Shown: positions 28,873 through 39,052, numbered from the stretch's first letter. The stretch: 64,000 bases of DNA from Rhizobiaceae bacterium (GCA_016763155.1 JAESUH010000217.1:35845-99844), one strand, 5' to 3'. The notes: generated by a model from the sequence alone, not told the origin. Numbers and translations: made by a program.

Positions 28873-30198
28873 TTGAATAACAAGCCAGATAAGAATGCCA
28901 ACCTCACAGTCGGTGTATGCGATTTGAACGGCGTATTGCGCGGCAAGCGGATTACGCCCGCCCAACGGCAAAAAGCTCTGAGTGGGGGCATTCGTATGCC
29001 CCTATCGACCTGCTCGGCCGATATTTGGGGCAATGATCTTATCGGCAATAAAATGGTGATGGAAACAGGCGATCAAGACGGCATCTGCCTGCCAACCGGG
29101 CGCGGTTTTATGGAGCAACCATGGCTGGGTGAGGGAGCTGAATTTTTGCCTATCACCATGAATTGGGAAGATGGGCGCGCTTATGAAAGTGACCCGCGCA
29201 GGGCATTGGAAAATGTGGTGGCACGATTTAAGGAACGCGGCTGGACGCCTATTGTTGCCAGTGAACTGGAATTTTATCTGGTTGATCCTCAATATAGCAC
29301 CCCGCACCCGCCTTCCGCCCCGCTTTCGGGTAAACGCCTCAGCGCCAATAACGTGCTTGCAATTGATGATCTCGATTTAACATCCGCCTTTTTCAACGAG
29401 GTTTACGCCACTTGCAAAAAGCTCGATATTCCAGCGGATGCGGCCATCTCGGAAGGTGGTGCCGGGCAATTTGAGATAAATTTACTACACGGCAATGACC
29501 CCATGAAAGCAGCCGATGATGCGCTTTATTTCAAGCGGTTGGTTAAGGGCATCGCCCGCAAACACGGCATGGCTGCCAGCTTCATGGCTAAACCCTATCT
29601 GGATAAATCCGGCAATGGTTTTCATATTCATTTCAGTGTGCTGGATGAGAATGGCAAAAATATTTTTGATAATGGCACTGCCGAAGGTTCGCCACTAATG
29701 CAGTTTGCCGTCGGAGGTTTGCTACAGGCAATGAGTGAATCGGCACTGATTTTTGCTCCGCATTTTAATTCATATCGGCGTTTTGCCCATGAATCCCACG
29801 CACCAACCGCCATTTGCTGGGGTTATGAAAACCGAACTGCCGCTATCAGAATTCCTGGCGGGCCGCCAGTTGCAAAACGAATAGAACACCGGGTTTCGGG
29901 AGCTGATATCAACCCTTATCTGGTAATCGCCACCATTCTGGGTTCGGCTCTTTATGGCATTGAAAACCAGATCAAGCCCGCAGAACCAGAAAGCGGCAAC
30001 GCTTATCTGGGTGATCATCCGCGCATCCCCAATAGCTGGCTAAAAGCAATTTCAGCCTTTGAAAATGCCAAAATATTGCCTGATATCTTCTCCCCCTTGC
30101 TGATGGAGAATTTTCGCGCTTGTAAACAACAGGAACTGGATAAATTCTTTGAAGAAATCACAGAAAGAGAAATCGAAACTTATCTCGACGTGGTTTAG
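28873..30198 (+). CDS. glutamine synthetase family protein (gamma-glutamylpolyamine synthetase / PuuA-like)
   Basis: TTG start; GS catalytic motifs (ASELEFYLVDP, GAGQFEINLLHGNDPMKAADD, GNGFHIHFSVLD, AIRIPGGPPVAKRIEHRVSGADINPYL), directly upstream of potFGHI-like genes. Confidence 0.88.
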   Translation: MNNKPDKNANLTVGVCDLNGVLRGKRITPAQRQKALSGGIRMPLSTCSADIWGNDLIGNKMVMETGDQDGICLPTGRGFMEQPWLGEGAEFLPITMNWEDGRAYESDPRRALENVVARFKERGWTPIVASELEFYLVDPQYSTPHPPSAPLSGKRLSANNVLAIDDLDLTSAFFNEVYATCKKLDIPADAAISEGGAGQFEINLLHGNDPMKAADDALYFKRLVKGIARKHGMAASFMAKPYLDKSGNGFHIHFSVLDENGKNIFDNGTAEGSPLMQFAVGGLLQAMSESALIFAPHFNSYRRFAHESHAPTAICWGYENRTAAIRIPGGPPVAKRIEHRVSGADINPYLVIATILGSALYGIENQIKPAEPESGNAYLGDHPRIPNSWLKAISAFENAKILPDIFSPLLMENFRACKQQELDKFFEEITEREIETYLDVV

Positions 30199-30281
30199 AG
30201 ACAAGATAAGCATGGACTTTGAATAATATGCGCCCTTAAGATAAGGGAAACAAAAAACAATATTCTAAGAGGGAAAATCGA

Positions 30282-31385
30282 ATGAAAAAATGGACATTTG
30301 CTGTATCAGTTTTGGGTTTAACAATGGGAACTGCGCTTGCAGGAACGACATTGGCCAATTCAGAAACTCTGAACATCTACAATTGGTCGGATTATATCGC
30401 CGAAGATACAATCGAAAAATTCACCAAAGCCACCGGCATTGAAGTCAATTATGATGTTTACGACAGCAATGAAGTGCTGGAAGCAAAAATGCTCGCAGGC
30501 AGCTCTGGCTATGATCTGGTAGTGCCAACATCTGATTTTCTTATGCGTCAGGCGGCAGCGGGTGCCTATCAGCCTCTCGATAAATCAAAACTACCTAATT
30601 TGAAGAATATGGACCCTAAATTGATGGCAACGGCTGCGGCCTATGATGAAGGCAATAAAAATGCCGTCATTTATATGTGGGGCACAACCGGCATTGGTGT
30701 GAACAATGCGAAAGTCAAAGAGCGACTAGGTGCAGATTTCGCGCTCGATTCATGGAATTTGATTTTCGATGAAGCAGTGATTTCAAAGCTTGCTGATTGT
30801 GGCGTATCCATTCTGGATGCCCCAACTGAAATGATCCCGGCTGCGATGAATTACCTGGGCCTTGATCCACGTTCAACCAATAAGGACGATCTCGCCAAGG
30901 GCGCAGCACTGCTAGAAAAAATTCGCCCTCATGTGCGCTATTTCCATTCATCCCAATATATCAACGATCTGGCTAATGGTGACACCTGCGTTTCCGTCGG
31001 CTGGTCCGGCGATATTGTTCAGGCGCAGACCCGCGCTACAGAAGCTGAAAACGGTGTTGATATCGCTTATATCATTCCAAAGGAAGGCGCCTTGCAATGG
31101 TTTGACATGATGGCAATTCCGGTTGATGCGCCAAATCCGGATGCGGCTCATAAATTCATCAATTTCGTGATGGATGCACAGATCACTGCCGATATCACCA
31201 ATTATGTGGCCTACGCGAATGCCAACACTGCCTCTATGGCTTTGGTAGATGACGCAATCAAAAACGATACCGGCATCTTCCCCACTCAGGAGACATTGGA
31301 CAAACTTTGGGCCTCGAAAGTTTACGGCTCTAAGACAGACCGTATTTCCACACGACTTTGGACCAAGGTAAAAACCGGCCATTAA
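30282..31385 (+). CDS. potF: polyamine (putrescine/spermidine) ABC transporter substrate-binding protein
   Basis: Signal peptide; LNIYNWSDYIAEDTIEKFTKATGIEVNYDVYDSNEVLEAKMLAGSSGYDLVVPTSDFL is typical of PotD/PotF. Confidence 0.92.
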   Translation: MKKWTFAVSVLGLTMGTALAGTTLANSETLNIYNWSDYIAEDTIEKFTKATGIEVNYDVYDSNEVLEAKMLAGSSGYDLVVPTSDFLMRQAAAGAYQPLDKSKLPNLKNMDPKLMATAAAYDEGNKNAVIYMWGTTGIGVNNAKVKERLGADFALDSWNLIFDEAVISKLADCGVSILDAPTEMIPAAMNYLGLDPRSTNKDDLAKGAALLEKIRPHVRYFHSSQYINDLANGDTCVSVGWSGDIVQAQTRATEAENGVDIAYIIPKEGALQWFDMMAIPVDAPNPDAAHKFINFVMDAQITADITNYVAYANANTASMALVDDAIKNDTGIFPTQETLDKLWASKVYGSKTDRISTRLWTKVKTGH

Positions 31386-31389
31386 TCCA

Positions 31390-32529
31390 ATGGCTCAAGA
31401 ACCCCTTGCGGCAGATGCAAAACCATGGCGTTCTTCTGAGGAGACACCATTCATAAAATTGCGAAACATCACCAAGGTGTTTGGCGATTTTACCGCTGTT
31501 GATGATGTCAGTCTTGATATCTACAAGAGCGAATTGTTTTGCCTGCTGGGGGGATCTGGAAGTGGCAAATCTACCCTGCTGCGCATGTTGGCAGGGTTTG
31601 AATTACCGACCTCCGGTACAATTGAAATTGACGGGCAGGATATGGCTGGCGTGCCAGCCTATGCGCGCCCGACTAATATGATGTTTCAATCCTACGCCCT
31701 ATTTCCTCATATGACCGTCGAAAAAAATGTGGCCTACGGATTACTGCGCGACGGGGTCTCCAAGACCGAAGTAAAGAACCAGGTAGGCGATATGCTGGCG
31801 CTGGTGCAAATGAGCGAACTGGCAAAACGCAAACCCCACCAACTTTCCGGCGGTCAAAAGCAGCGCGTGGCATTGGCCCGCTCCCTTATCAAACGTCCCA
31901 AAGTTTTATTGTTGGACGAACCGCTGGGCGCACTGGATAAAAAATTGCGTGAAGAAACCCAGTTTGAGCTGGTTAACATTCAAGAAAGCCTCGGCATTAC
32001 CTTTATTGTGGTCACCCACGATCAGGAAGAAGCCATGACGCTTGCATGCCGCATCGGGGTGATGGATCAGGGCAGAATTGTGCAAATCGGGGAGCCGGAA
32101 GAAGTTTACGAATACCCAAATTCGCGATTTGTTGCTGACTTCATTGGTTCGGTTAATATGTTTGAAGGTCGGGTGATTGAAGACGACGATGATTTTGTGC
32201 GTATCCAGTCAGAAGATGCCGGTTGCGAAATATATGTCTCCCATGGGGTGAGCTGTTCGCCAAACCAAACATTATGGTTTGCTATTCGCCCGGAAAAACT
32301 TGAGATCACCAAAAAGAAGCCGAAGGGCTCGACAAATATCATCAGCGGCATCGTAGAAGATATTGCTTATCTTGGTAATTTATCCACCTATCGGGTGCGG
32401 CTTGATAGCGGCAAAATCATGCGGCTGACCCGAACCAATCGCGCCCGATCTGATGAAGATAAAATCACTTGGGAAGATAAGGTTTATATCACCTGGGATG
32501 ATAAGGCCGGGGTGGTGCTAACCTCATGA
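31390..32529 (+). CDS. potG: polyamine ABC transporter ATP-binding protein
   Basis: Walker A LGGSGSGKSTLLR, LSGGQKQRVALAR, LLLDEPLGALD, C-terminal TOBE-like region. Confidence 0.93.
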   Translation: MAQEPLAADAKPWRSSEETPFIKLRNITKVFGDFTAVDDVSLDIYKSELFCLLGGSGSGKSTLLRMLAGFELPTSGTIEIDGQDMAGVPAYARPTNMMFQSYALFPHMTVEKNVAYGLLRDGVSKTEVKNQVGDMLALVQMSELAKRKPHQLSGGQKQRVALARSLIKRPKVLLLDEPLGALDKKLREETQFELVNIQESLGITFIVVTHDQEEAMTLACRIGVMDQGRIVQIGEPEEVYEYPNSRFVADFIGSVNMFEGRVIEDDDDFVRIQSEDAGCEIYVSHGVSCSPNQTLWFAIRPEKLEITKKKPKGSTNIISGIVEDIAYLGNLSTYRVRLDSGKIMRLTRTNRARSDEDKITWEDKVYITWDDKAGVVLTS

Positions 32530-33413
32530 ACTGGTTTGCGAAACTTGGCCTCAATGGTCGCTGGCTGGTCATCGCAATACCCTCTCTCTGGCTACTGATA
32601 TTCTTTCTGGCACCATTTCTGGTCGTCCTGAAAATCGCATTTTCAGAAGCCGCCATTGCGCGTCCGCCCTATACACCGCTGATAACATGGGAAGAAGGCC
32701 GGTTATTGCTGACGTTGAATTTCGGCAATTTCCAATATCTCTGGGAGGACAGCCTTTATTTACTGTCCTATTTATCCTCCATCAAAATTGCCTTTTTCTC
32801 GACTGTCTTTGCCCTGCTGATTGGCTATCCGATGGCCTATTACATTGCGCGTTCGGATGAGAAAATCAGAAACATCCTTTTAATGCTGGTGATTTTGCCG
32901 TTCTGGACATCTTTCTTGTTGCGGGTCTATGCATGGATTGGATTTCTCAAAGGCAATGGCCTGATCAATAATTTTCTGATCTGGCTGGGCATTATCGATA
33001 CCCCAATCATAATGATGCAAACAGATTTCGCGGTCTATGTGGGAATTGTCTATACATATTTGCCATTCATGATCCTGCCGCTTTACGCCAATTTGGTGAA
33101 ACTCGACGAGGCCCTTCTGGAGGCATCGGCCGATCTGGGTGCAAAGCCTATGACCACCTTCTTTACCGTCACTTTGCCACTTTCCATGCCGGGAATTATT
33201 GCTGGTTCCATGCTGGTGTTCATTCCTGCGATTGGAGAATATGTGATACCTGCTCTCTTGGGTGGGCCGGATACATTGATGATCGGCAAGGTGTTGTGGT
33301 CTGAATTCTTCTCTAACCGAGACTGGCCGGTGGCATCAGCCGTTGCGATGGCCATGCTGATCCTATTAGTTGTCCCGGTTATGCTTCTGCGAAAAGCGGA
33401 GGTCAGAACATGA
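32526..33413 (+). CDS. potH: polyamine ABC transporter permease
   Basis: Permease with EALLEASADLGAKPMTTFFTVTLPLSMPGI EAA loop; overlaps potG by 4 bp. Confidence 0.92.
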   Translation: MNWFAKLGLNGRWLVIAIPSLWLLIFFLAPFLVVLKIAFSEAAIARPPYTPLITWEEGRLLLTLNFGNFQYLWEDSLYLLSYLSSIKIAFFSTVFALLIGYPMAYYIARSDEKIRNILLMLVILPFWTSFLLRVYAWIGFLKGNGLINNFLIWLGIIDTPIIMMQTDFAVYVGIVYTYLPFMILPLYANLVKLDEALLEASADLGAKPMTTFFTVTLPLSMPGIIAGSMLVFIPAIGEYVIPALLGGPDTLMIGKVLWSEFFSNRDWPVASAVAMAMLILLVVPVMLLRKAEVRT

Positions 33414-34219
33414 ATAGAAAGTCATGGTTTTTACCAGGCGTAACGATTTTTGGGTTTGTATTTCTCTACGCCCCGATAATTTCACTGGTGGTTTTTTCCT
33501 TCAACAAATCAAAACTGGTGACGGTGTGGGGTGGGTTTTCTACCAAATGGTATGGCGAATTATTAAATGATCCACAAATATTGGGAGCGGCCTGGATCAG
33601 CCTGAAAATCGCATTTATCAGCGCCACCATCGCATTGATATTTGGCACAATGGTCGCATTGGTACTGACCCGGTTTGGGAAATTCCGCTCAAAGAACCTG
33701 CTCAACGGAATGATCACAGCACCGCTGGTGATGCCGGAAGTAATTACCGGGCTCTCACTATTGCTATTATTTGTTTCAATGGAGGCTGCTTTTGGTTGGC
33801 CTGCAGGGCGCGGAATGCTCACCATCATCATTGCCCATACTACCTTTGGCATGGCCTATGTGGCGGTGGTAGTTCAAGCGCGCCTTAGCGATATGGACGA
33901 TTCGCTGGAAGAGGCAGCACTTGATCTTGGCGCAAAGCCGGTGCGGGTATTTTTTGATATCACCCTGCCGGTAATTGCGCCGGCACTGGTTTCCGGCTGG
34001 CTATTGGCCGTCACCTTATCACTGGATGATCTGGTGATTGCGAGCTTTGTTTCCGGCCCCGGAGCCTCGACCCTGCCCATGGTGATATTTTCAAAAGTTC
34101 GATTGGGAGTCAGCCCGGATATTAATGCCCTGGCGACAATCATGATAGGAATTGTTGGCCTTGGCGTGGCAATTGCTGCTTTTTCCCTGCTCAGAAAACC
34201 GAAAACGAAACTCAAATGA
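33410..34219 (+). CDS. potI: polyamine ABC transporter permease
   Basis: Permease with DSLEEAALDLGAKPVRVFFDITLPVIAPAL; overlaps potH by 4 bp. Confidence 0.92.
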   Translation: MNRKSWFLPGVTIFGFVFLYAPIISLVVFSFNKSKLVTVWGGFSTKWYGELLNDPQILGAAWISLKIAFISATIALIFGTMVALVLTRFGKFRSKNLLNGMITAPLVMPEVITGLSLLLLFVSMEAAFGWPAGRGMLTIIIAHTTFGMAYVAVVVQARLSDMDDSLEEAALDLGAKPVRVFFDITLPVIAPALVSGWLLAVTLSLDDLVIASFVSGPGASTLPMVIFSKVRLGVSPDINALATIMIGIVGLGVAIAAFSLLRKPKTKLK

Positions 34220-35199
34220 CCGACAAAGAGAGCAACAAAACGGGCGACCAGGCATTCCGAGCCACTTCGATAAACCAGCGCTGGCACGAAATGACTTATG
34301 GCGGGGCACTCAGCTTTTTGCGCCGTAAATATTCCCGTGATCTTACCAATGTTGATGTGGTGGTGAGTGGCGTACCTTATGACGCATCGGTCAGCTATCG
34401 ATCTGGCTGTCGCCTTGGGCCACGAGCCATACGCGAGGCATCGGTACAATTGGCAGAATTATCTGCCTTCCCATTTGGCTTTGACCCCTTCGAGACACTT
34501 GGCGTTATTGATTATGGTGATTGTTTTCTTGATCCCCATCACCCGCTGACCATTCCCGGAGCGATCGAAGAACATGCGACGACCATTCTTGCCTCTGGTG
34601 CGAAAATGCTCACCTTCGGTGGCGACCACTTTGTGGCCTACCCCCTGCTAAAAGCCCATGCGAAGAAATATGGGCCCATTGCGCTTGTGCAATTTGATGC
34701 CCATTGCGACACTTGGGAAGATGACCCAGGCCGCATTGACCATGGCACCATGTTTGCCCGGGCGGTGGCCGAAGGCATCGTGGACGTGACAAAATCCACG
34801 CAAATTGGACTTCGCACTTATAATGACAGCGATCATGGGTTTGAAATTCTGACAGCCCCATGGGTGCATCGAAATGGTATTGATGCGGCTCTGGAAGTTA
34901 TTCATGAACGCGCGGGCGATGCACCACTTTATATTTCTTTTGATGTGGATGGGTTGGACCCGGCCTTTGCACCTGGCACGGGAACACCGGTTGCTGGTGG
35001 TTTGGCAAGCTGGCAAGCTCTTGAACTCATTCGCGGAATGGGCGCGCTTAATTTGGTTGGTATGGACGTGGTTGAGGTATCACCTCCCTATGATCACGCG
35101 GAAATCACAGCGATTGCTGCGGCAACCGTTGCCCATGACTGGCTGTGCTTGCTGGCTAAGAAAAAAGGCGCTAAAGGTTTGCCTATTGGGCGGCTCTAA
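34216..35199 (+). CDS. speB: agmatinase / ureohydrolase family protein
   Basis: MLTFGGDHFVAYPLL, VQFDAHCDTW, SFDVDGLDPAFAPGTGTPVAGGL (Mn-binding ureohydrolase motifs). Confidence 0.92.
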   Translation: MTDKESNKTGDQAFRATSINQRWHEMTYGGALSFLRRKYSRDLTNVDVVVSGVPYDASVSYRSGCRLGPRAIREASVQLAELSAFPFGFDPFETLGVIDYGDCFLDPHHPLTIPGAIEEHATTILASGAKMLTFGGDHFVAYPLLKAHAKKYGPIALVQFDAHCDTWEDDPGRIDHGTMFARAVAEGIVDVTKSTQIGLRTYNDSDHGFEILTAPWVHRNGIDAALEVIHERAGDAPLYISFDVDGLDPAFAPGTGTPVAGGLASWQALELIRGMGALNLVGMDVVEVSPPYDHAEITAIAAATVAHDWLCLLAKKKGAKGLPIGRL

Positions 35200-35207
35200 A
35201 ACGGACT

Positions 35208-35822
35208 TTGAAACAAATGTCTATCAAGCAACTTCTCGACCACAATAAAAACTGGGCAGCGGAACAGAATTCCCGCGATCCTGATTATTTTAATCGCCTG
35301 AGCAAATTGCAGGCACCTGACTATTTATGGATCGGGTGTTCCGATAGCCGTGTTCCGGCAAACGTGATCACCGGCCTTGCGCCGGGTGAAGTGTTTGTTC
35401 ACCGCAATGTTGCCAATTTGGTACATCCTGGAGACATCAATCTGCTTTCCGTGCTGGAATATGCTGTCGATGCACTTCAGGTCAAACATATTATTGTCTG
35501 CGGCCATTATGGTTGTGGCGGCATCCGCGCGGCAGTGGATGGCGATCAACACGGCATTATTGACCATTGGTTGCAACCAATTCGGGATATTGCTGAACAA
35601 AACGCAGGCGTTCTGGCAAGTTTTGAGGATGAAGAAGCGCGGCAGAACCGTCTGTGCGAACTAACAATCGAGGCACAAGTTCAAAGTCTGGCGCGGACCC
35701 CGATCATCAGGGCGGCGCGGACCCGTGGATTTGACATTCAAATCCACGGCTGGGTTTACGGCCTAAGCAACGGTTTGTTGCATGACCTCCATTGCTGCAG
35801 TGGTGAGCACAAGCATAAGTAA
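35208..35822 (+). CDS. beta-carbonic anhydrase
   Basis: LWIGCSDSRVPANVITGLAPGEVFVHRNVANLV ... VCGHYGCGGIRAA. Confidence 0.95.
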   Translation: MKQMSIKQLLDHNKNWAAEQNSRDPDYFNRLSKLQAPDYLWIGCSDSRVPANVITGLAPGEVFVHRNVANLVHPGDINLLSVLEYAVDALQVKHIIVCGHYGCGGIRAAVDGDQHGIIDHWLQPIRDIAEQNAGVLASFEDEEARQNRLCELTIEAQVQSLARTPIIRAARTRGFDIQIHGWVYGLSNGLLHDLHCCSGEHKHK

Positions 35823-35840
35823 GCACCACTCTCTATATTC

Positions 35841-35871
35841 GTCATTCCTGTGCTTGTCACAGGAATCCATG
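35841..35871 (-). repeat. intergenic palindromic repeat copy R5
   Basis: CGTCATTCCTGTGCTTGTCACAGGAATCCAT, reverse complement of R1/R4. Confidence 0.85.
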
Positions 35872-35925
35872 CAGTTAAGCGGGCTGCATTAACGATGGTT
35901 TGGATTCATCGGATAAGGGAGAGGA

Positions 35926-35956
35926 ATGGTTCCCCTGTGCAAGCACAGGGGTAACG
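35926..35956 (+). repeat. intergenic palindromic repeat copy R6 (divergent)
   Basis: ATGGTTCCCCTGTGCAAGCACAGGGGTAACG; stem CCCCTGTGC/GCACAGGGG retained despite sequence divergence. Confidence 0.7.
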
Positions 35957-35984
35957 CTCTAAGAGCTAGGTGAATAGCTGCTTC

Positions 35985-37007
35985 TTATTTCTTCTTAAGC
36001 AGTCCGCGATTGACCAGCAATTCTGCAATCTGCACCGTATTAAGGGCTGCACCCTTGCGCAGATTATCGGAAACCACCCAAAGGTTGAGACCATTTTCCA
36101 CGGTGATATCTTCGCGGATACGGGAGATATAAGTCGCATCTTCGCCGGCGCATTCATAAGGGGTCATATAACCACCATCCTCATGTTTATCGATCACCAG
36201 ACAACCGGGAGCTTCGCGAAGAATATCACGGGCTTCCGTTGCAGAAATTGGGTTTTCAAACTCGATATTGACTGATTCCGCATGGCCAACAAAGACCGGC
36301 ACGCGCACGGCAGTACAAGTAACCTTGATATTTTTATCAAGAATTTTCTTGGTCTCTGCCAGCACCTTCCATTCTTCCTTGGTGTAACCATCTTCCATAA
36401 AATCATCGATATGAGGGATAACGTTGAAAGCAATGCGTTTGGTGAATTTTCTCACTTCAATTGGATCAGCTACAAACACTGCTCTGGTCTGCTCGAACAA
36501 TTCATCCATGGCCTCTTTGCCAGCGCCCGATACTGCCTGATAGGTAGAAACCACAACACGTTTGATTTTCGCTATGTCATGCAACGGTTTCAGAGCTACC
36601 ACCAGTTGAGCGGTGGAGCAATTTGGGTTGGCGATAATGTTCTTTTTGGAAAACCCTTCAATCGCATCTGCATTGACCTCGGGAACAATCAAAGGCACAG
36701 CGGAATCATAGCGAAACGCCGATGAATTATCGATGACAACACAGCCCTTGGCAGCAATTTTTGGTGCCCATTCCTTCGAAATTTTACCACCAGCGGACAT
36801 CAGTACTATATCTGTGCCGGAAAAATCGAAAGTATCCAGCGATCTAACCTTCAGGGATTTATCGCCAAAAGATACTTCCTTACCTTGTGACCGGCGCGAG
36901 GCCAGCGCCACCAATTCATCAATTGGAAAGCCCCGCTCATGCAGAATTTCCAACATTTCCTGGCCCACATTACCTGTGGCGCCAACGATTGCGACTTTAA
37001 TACCCAT
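35985..37007 (-). CDS. asd: aspartate-semialdehyde dehydrogenase
   Basis: VAIVGATGNVGQEMLEIL, ANPNCSTAQLVVALKPL, STYQAVSGAGKEAMDEL. Confidence 0.96.
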   Translation of the reverse strand: MGIKVAIVGATGNVGQEMLEILHERGFPIDELVALASRRSQGKEVSFGDKSLKVRSLDTFDFSGTDIVLMSAGGKISKEWAPKIAAKGCVVIDNSSAFRYDSAVPLIVPEVNADAIEGFSKKNIIANPNCSTAQLVVALKPLHDIAKIKRVVVSTYQAVSGAGKEAMDELFEQTRAVFVADPIEVRKFTKRIAFNVIPHIDDFMEDGYTKEEWKVLAETKKILDKNIKVTCTAVRVPVFVGHAESVNIEFENPISATEARDILREAPGCLVIDKHEDGGYMTPYECAGEDATYISRIREDITVENGLNLWVVSDNLRKGAALNTVQIAELLVNRGLLKKK

Positions 37008-37343
37008 AATTTTGCTCCATGCGCTCTCCCCAAGGTTTCAGCCGAATGGCTGTTTCTCCCAGCTTGTGGCCCGGGAGAGATTTGGGAACAAGCAGAGGAA
37101 ATCAGACCTTGGTGGTCTTCTTTGCTGTGGTTGTTTTTGATGTGGCAACAGATGCGCAGCCGGACACATTCGCGTCAATGATTGACACGAGGAAATGGCC
37201 TGAATGAAAAACACACATATTGTGCATAGAATGCTGCTCCTGTTGGAAGATGTCATAGGGCATCTTCCCGATTGTCACAAGCCAACACGCCGCAAAATAT
37301 ACTAAATGTGTACTCCACCAAAATTGAGTGCTAGCTTTTTTGA

Positions 37344-37853
37344 ATGATTTTGCTACCACCACTTACTATTTGCGCATTTTCACCAATATTTCGCGAGGCA
37401 TTTAGAACGATGCTGCGCGAAAGCTGGACAGAAACCTATTCAGGTGAATTGGGAAAAGAAGTGGCCAAGGCCATGACCGAACGATTGTCTACGGATGATC
37501 TGGCAGGGCTGGTGCCAAGCCGGGATGAGCAGGCCGTGATTGCCCTGCAGGATAACGAGATTTGTGGCAGTGCTATTTCTGCGGCACGCGGAAACATAAC
37601 TTATCTTTGGGGCGTGTATGTTTTGCAGCGTTTTCAACGACAAGGCATTGGACGCGCATTATTGGCGAAGGCCGTGTTGGCTCATAGCATGGACAATGTG
37701 GTTGAAATTTTTGTCCTGAAGAGCAGTATCGGTGCGATAAAATTCTATGAGGGGCTGGGCTTTAAGCCTACCTCAGAGGATGATCTTGAGATATTGCCGG
37801 GGCTCTCCTACCCCTCAATGACCATGCAAATTCCTGCATCTGCTCTGGTGTAA
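37344..37853 (+). CDS. GNAT family N-acetyltransferase
   Basis: GVYVLQRFQRQGIGRALLAKAVL acetyl-CoA binding motif, IKFYEGLGFKPT. N-terminus uncertain (internal Met at 37410 possible). Confidence 0.75.
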   Translation: MILLPPLTICAFSPIFREAFRTMLRESWTETYSGELGKEVAKAMTERLSTDDLAGLVPSRDEQAVIALQDNEICGSAISAARGNITYLWGVYVLQRFQRQGIGRALLAKAVLAHSMDNVVEIFVLKSSIGAIKFYEGLGFKPTSEDDLEILPGLSYPSMTMQIPASALV

Positions 37854-37916
37854 AAAGCAAAATACGCGGGCAGTTTTTCGTTAAACCGCCCACGCACTTA
37901 TTTTGGTAATTCAGAA

Positions 37917-39029
37917 TTAGGCTGACAATGCTGCCATCTCAGCAATAATAGCTGCGCCCATTTCTTCTGTTGTAATCTGAGTGCAACCTTCAGACATGAT
38001 ATCTCCGGTGCGTTTGCCGGTATCAAGTACGTTGGCAATGGCTTTTTCCAGATTATCGGCTTCTTCGGTCATCTCGAATGAATAGCGCATGCACATGGCA
38101 AAGCTGGCGATCATTGCAATCGGGTTGGCAATGCCTTGGCCTGCAATATCGGGTGCCGAACCATGTACGGGCTCATAGAGTGCCTTGCGTTTTTTGGTAA
38201 TCGGATCTGGAGCTCCAAGAGATGCGGAAGGCAACATGCCGAGAGAACCGGTCAACATCGCTGCAACATCAGACAGCATATCGCCAAAGAGGTTATCTGT
38301 GACGATTACATCAAACTGTTTTGGCCAGCGCACAAGCTGCATACCACCAGCATCGGCCAGCATGTGATCAAGCTCAACATCTGGGTAGTTTTCTTTGTGG
38401 TATTTGGTAACCACCTGGTTCCAAAGCACGCCGGGTTTCATCACATTGCGTTTTTCCATTGAAGTAACCCGGTTACTTCTGGTGCGGGCCATCTCAAAGG
38501 CCACGCCGGAAATCCGCTCAATTTCGTAGGTGTCATAAACCTGCGTATCGATTGCGCGCTGCTGTCCATTGCCAAGGTCGATGATTTCTTTCGGCTCGCC
38601 AAAATAAACACCGCCGGTCAGTTCACGGACGATCAGGATATCGAGGCCATCCACCACTTCCTTACGCAGGGAAGATGAATTTGCCAGCGCCGGATAACAA
38701 ATGGCCGGGCGTAGATTTGCAAACAGTTCCATATCTTTGCGCAAGCGCAACAGACCAGCTTCCGGGCGAGCTTCATAGGCAACATCATCCCACTTGGGGC
38801 CACCCACGGCACCGAAAAGCACGGCATCTGAAGCAACGGCTTTTTCCATGTCTTCATCAGAAATTGCTACGCCATGAGCGTCATAGGCGCTGCCGCCTAC
38901 AAGGCCGGAATCAGTTTCAAACCCTGTAGAAAGGTTTTCATTCATCCAATTGATCAGTTTTTCAACTTCAGCCATGATTGCAGGGCCAATGCCGTCGCCG
39001 GGCAACAGGAATATTTTGCGGTTAGCCAT
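37917..39029 (-). CDS. leuB: 3-isopropylmalate dehydrogenase
   Basis: [80 protein letters not shown]. Confidence 0.97.
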   Translation of the reverse strand: MANRKIFLLPGDGIGPAIMAEVEKLINWMNENLSTGFETDSGLVGGSAYDAHGVAISDEDMEKAVASDAVLFGAVGGPKWDDVAYEARPEAGLLRLRKDMELFANLRPAICYPALANSSSLRKEVVDGLDILIVRELTGGVYFGEPKEIIDLGNGQQRAIDTQVYDTYEIERISGVAFEMARTRSNRVTSMEKRNVMKPGVLWNQVVTKYHKENYPDVELDHMLADAGGMQLVRWPKQFDVIVTDNLFGDMLSDVAAMLTGSLGMLPSASLGAPDPITKKRKALYEPVHGSAPDIAGQGIANPIAMIASFAMCMRYSFEMTEEADNLEKAIANVLDTGKRTGDIMSEGCTQITTEEMGAAIIAEMAALSA

Positions 39030-39052
39030 AGATATTTGCCTTTAATTTTAAT

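Noticed and set aside
37864-37908. Possible bidirectional terminator between the GNAT gene and leuB (GCGGGCAGTTTTTCGTTAAACCGCCCACGC)
   Set aside because: Stem is imperfect and flanking T tract weak; not strong enough to list.
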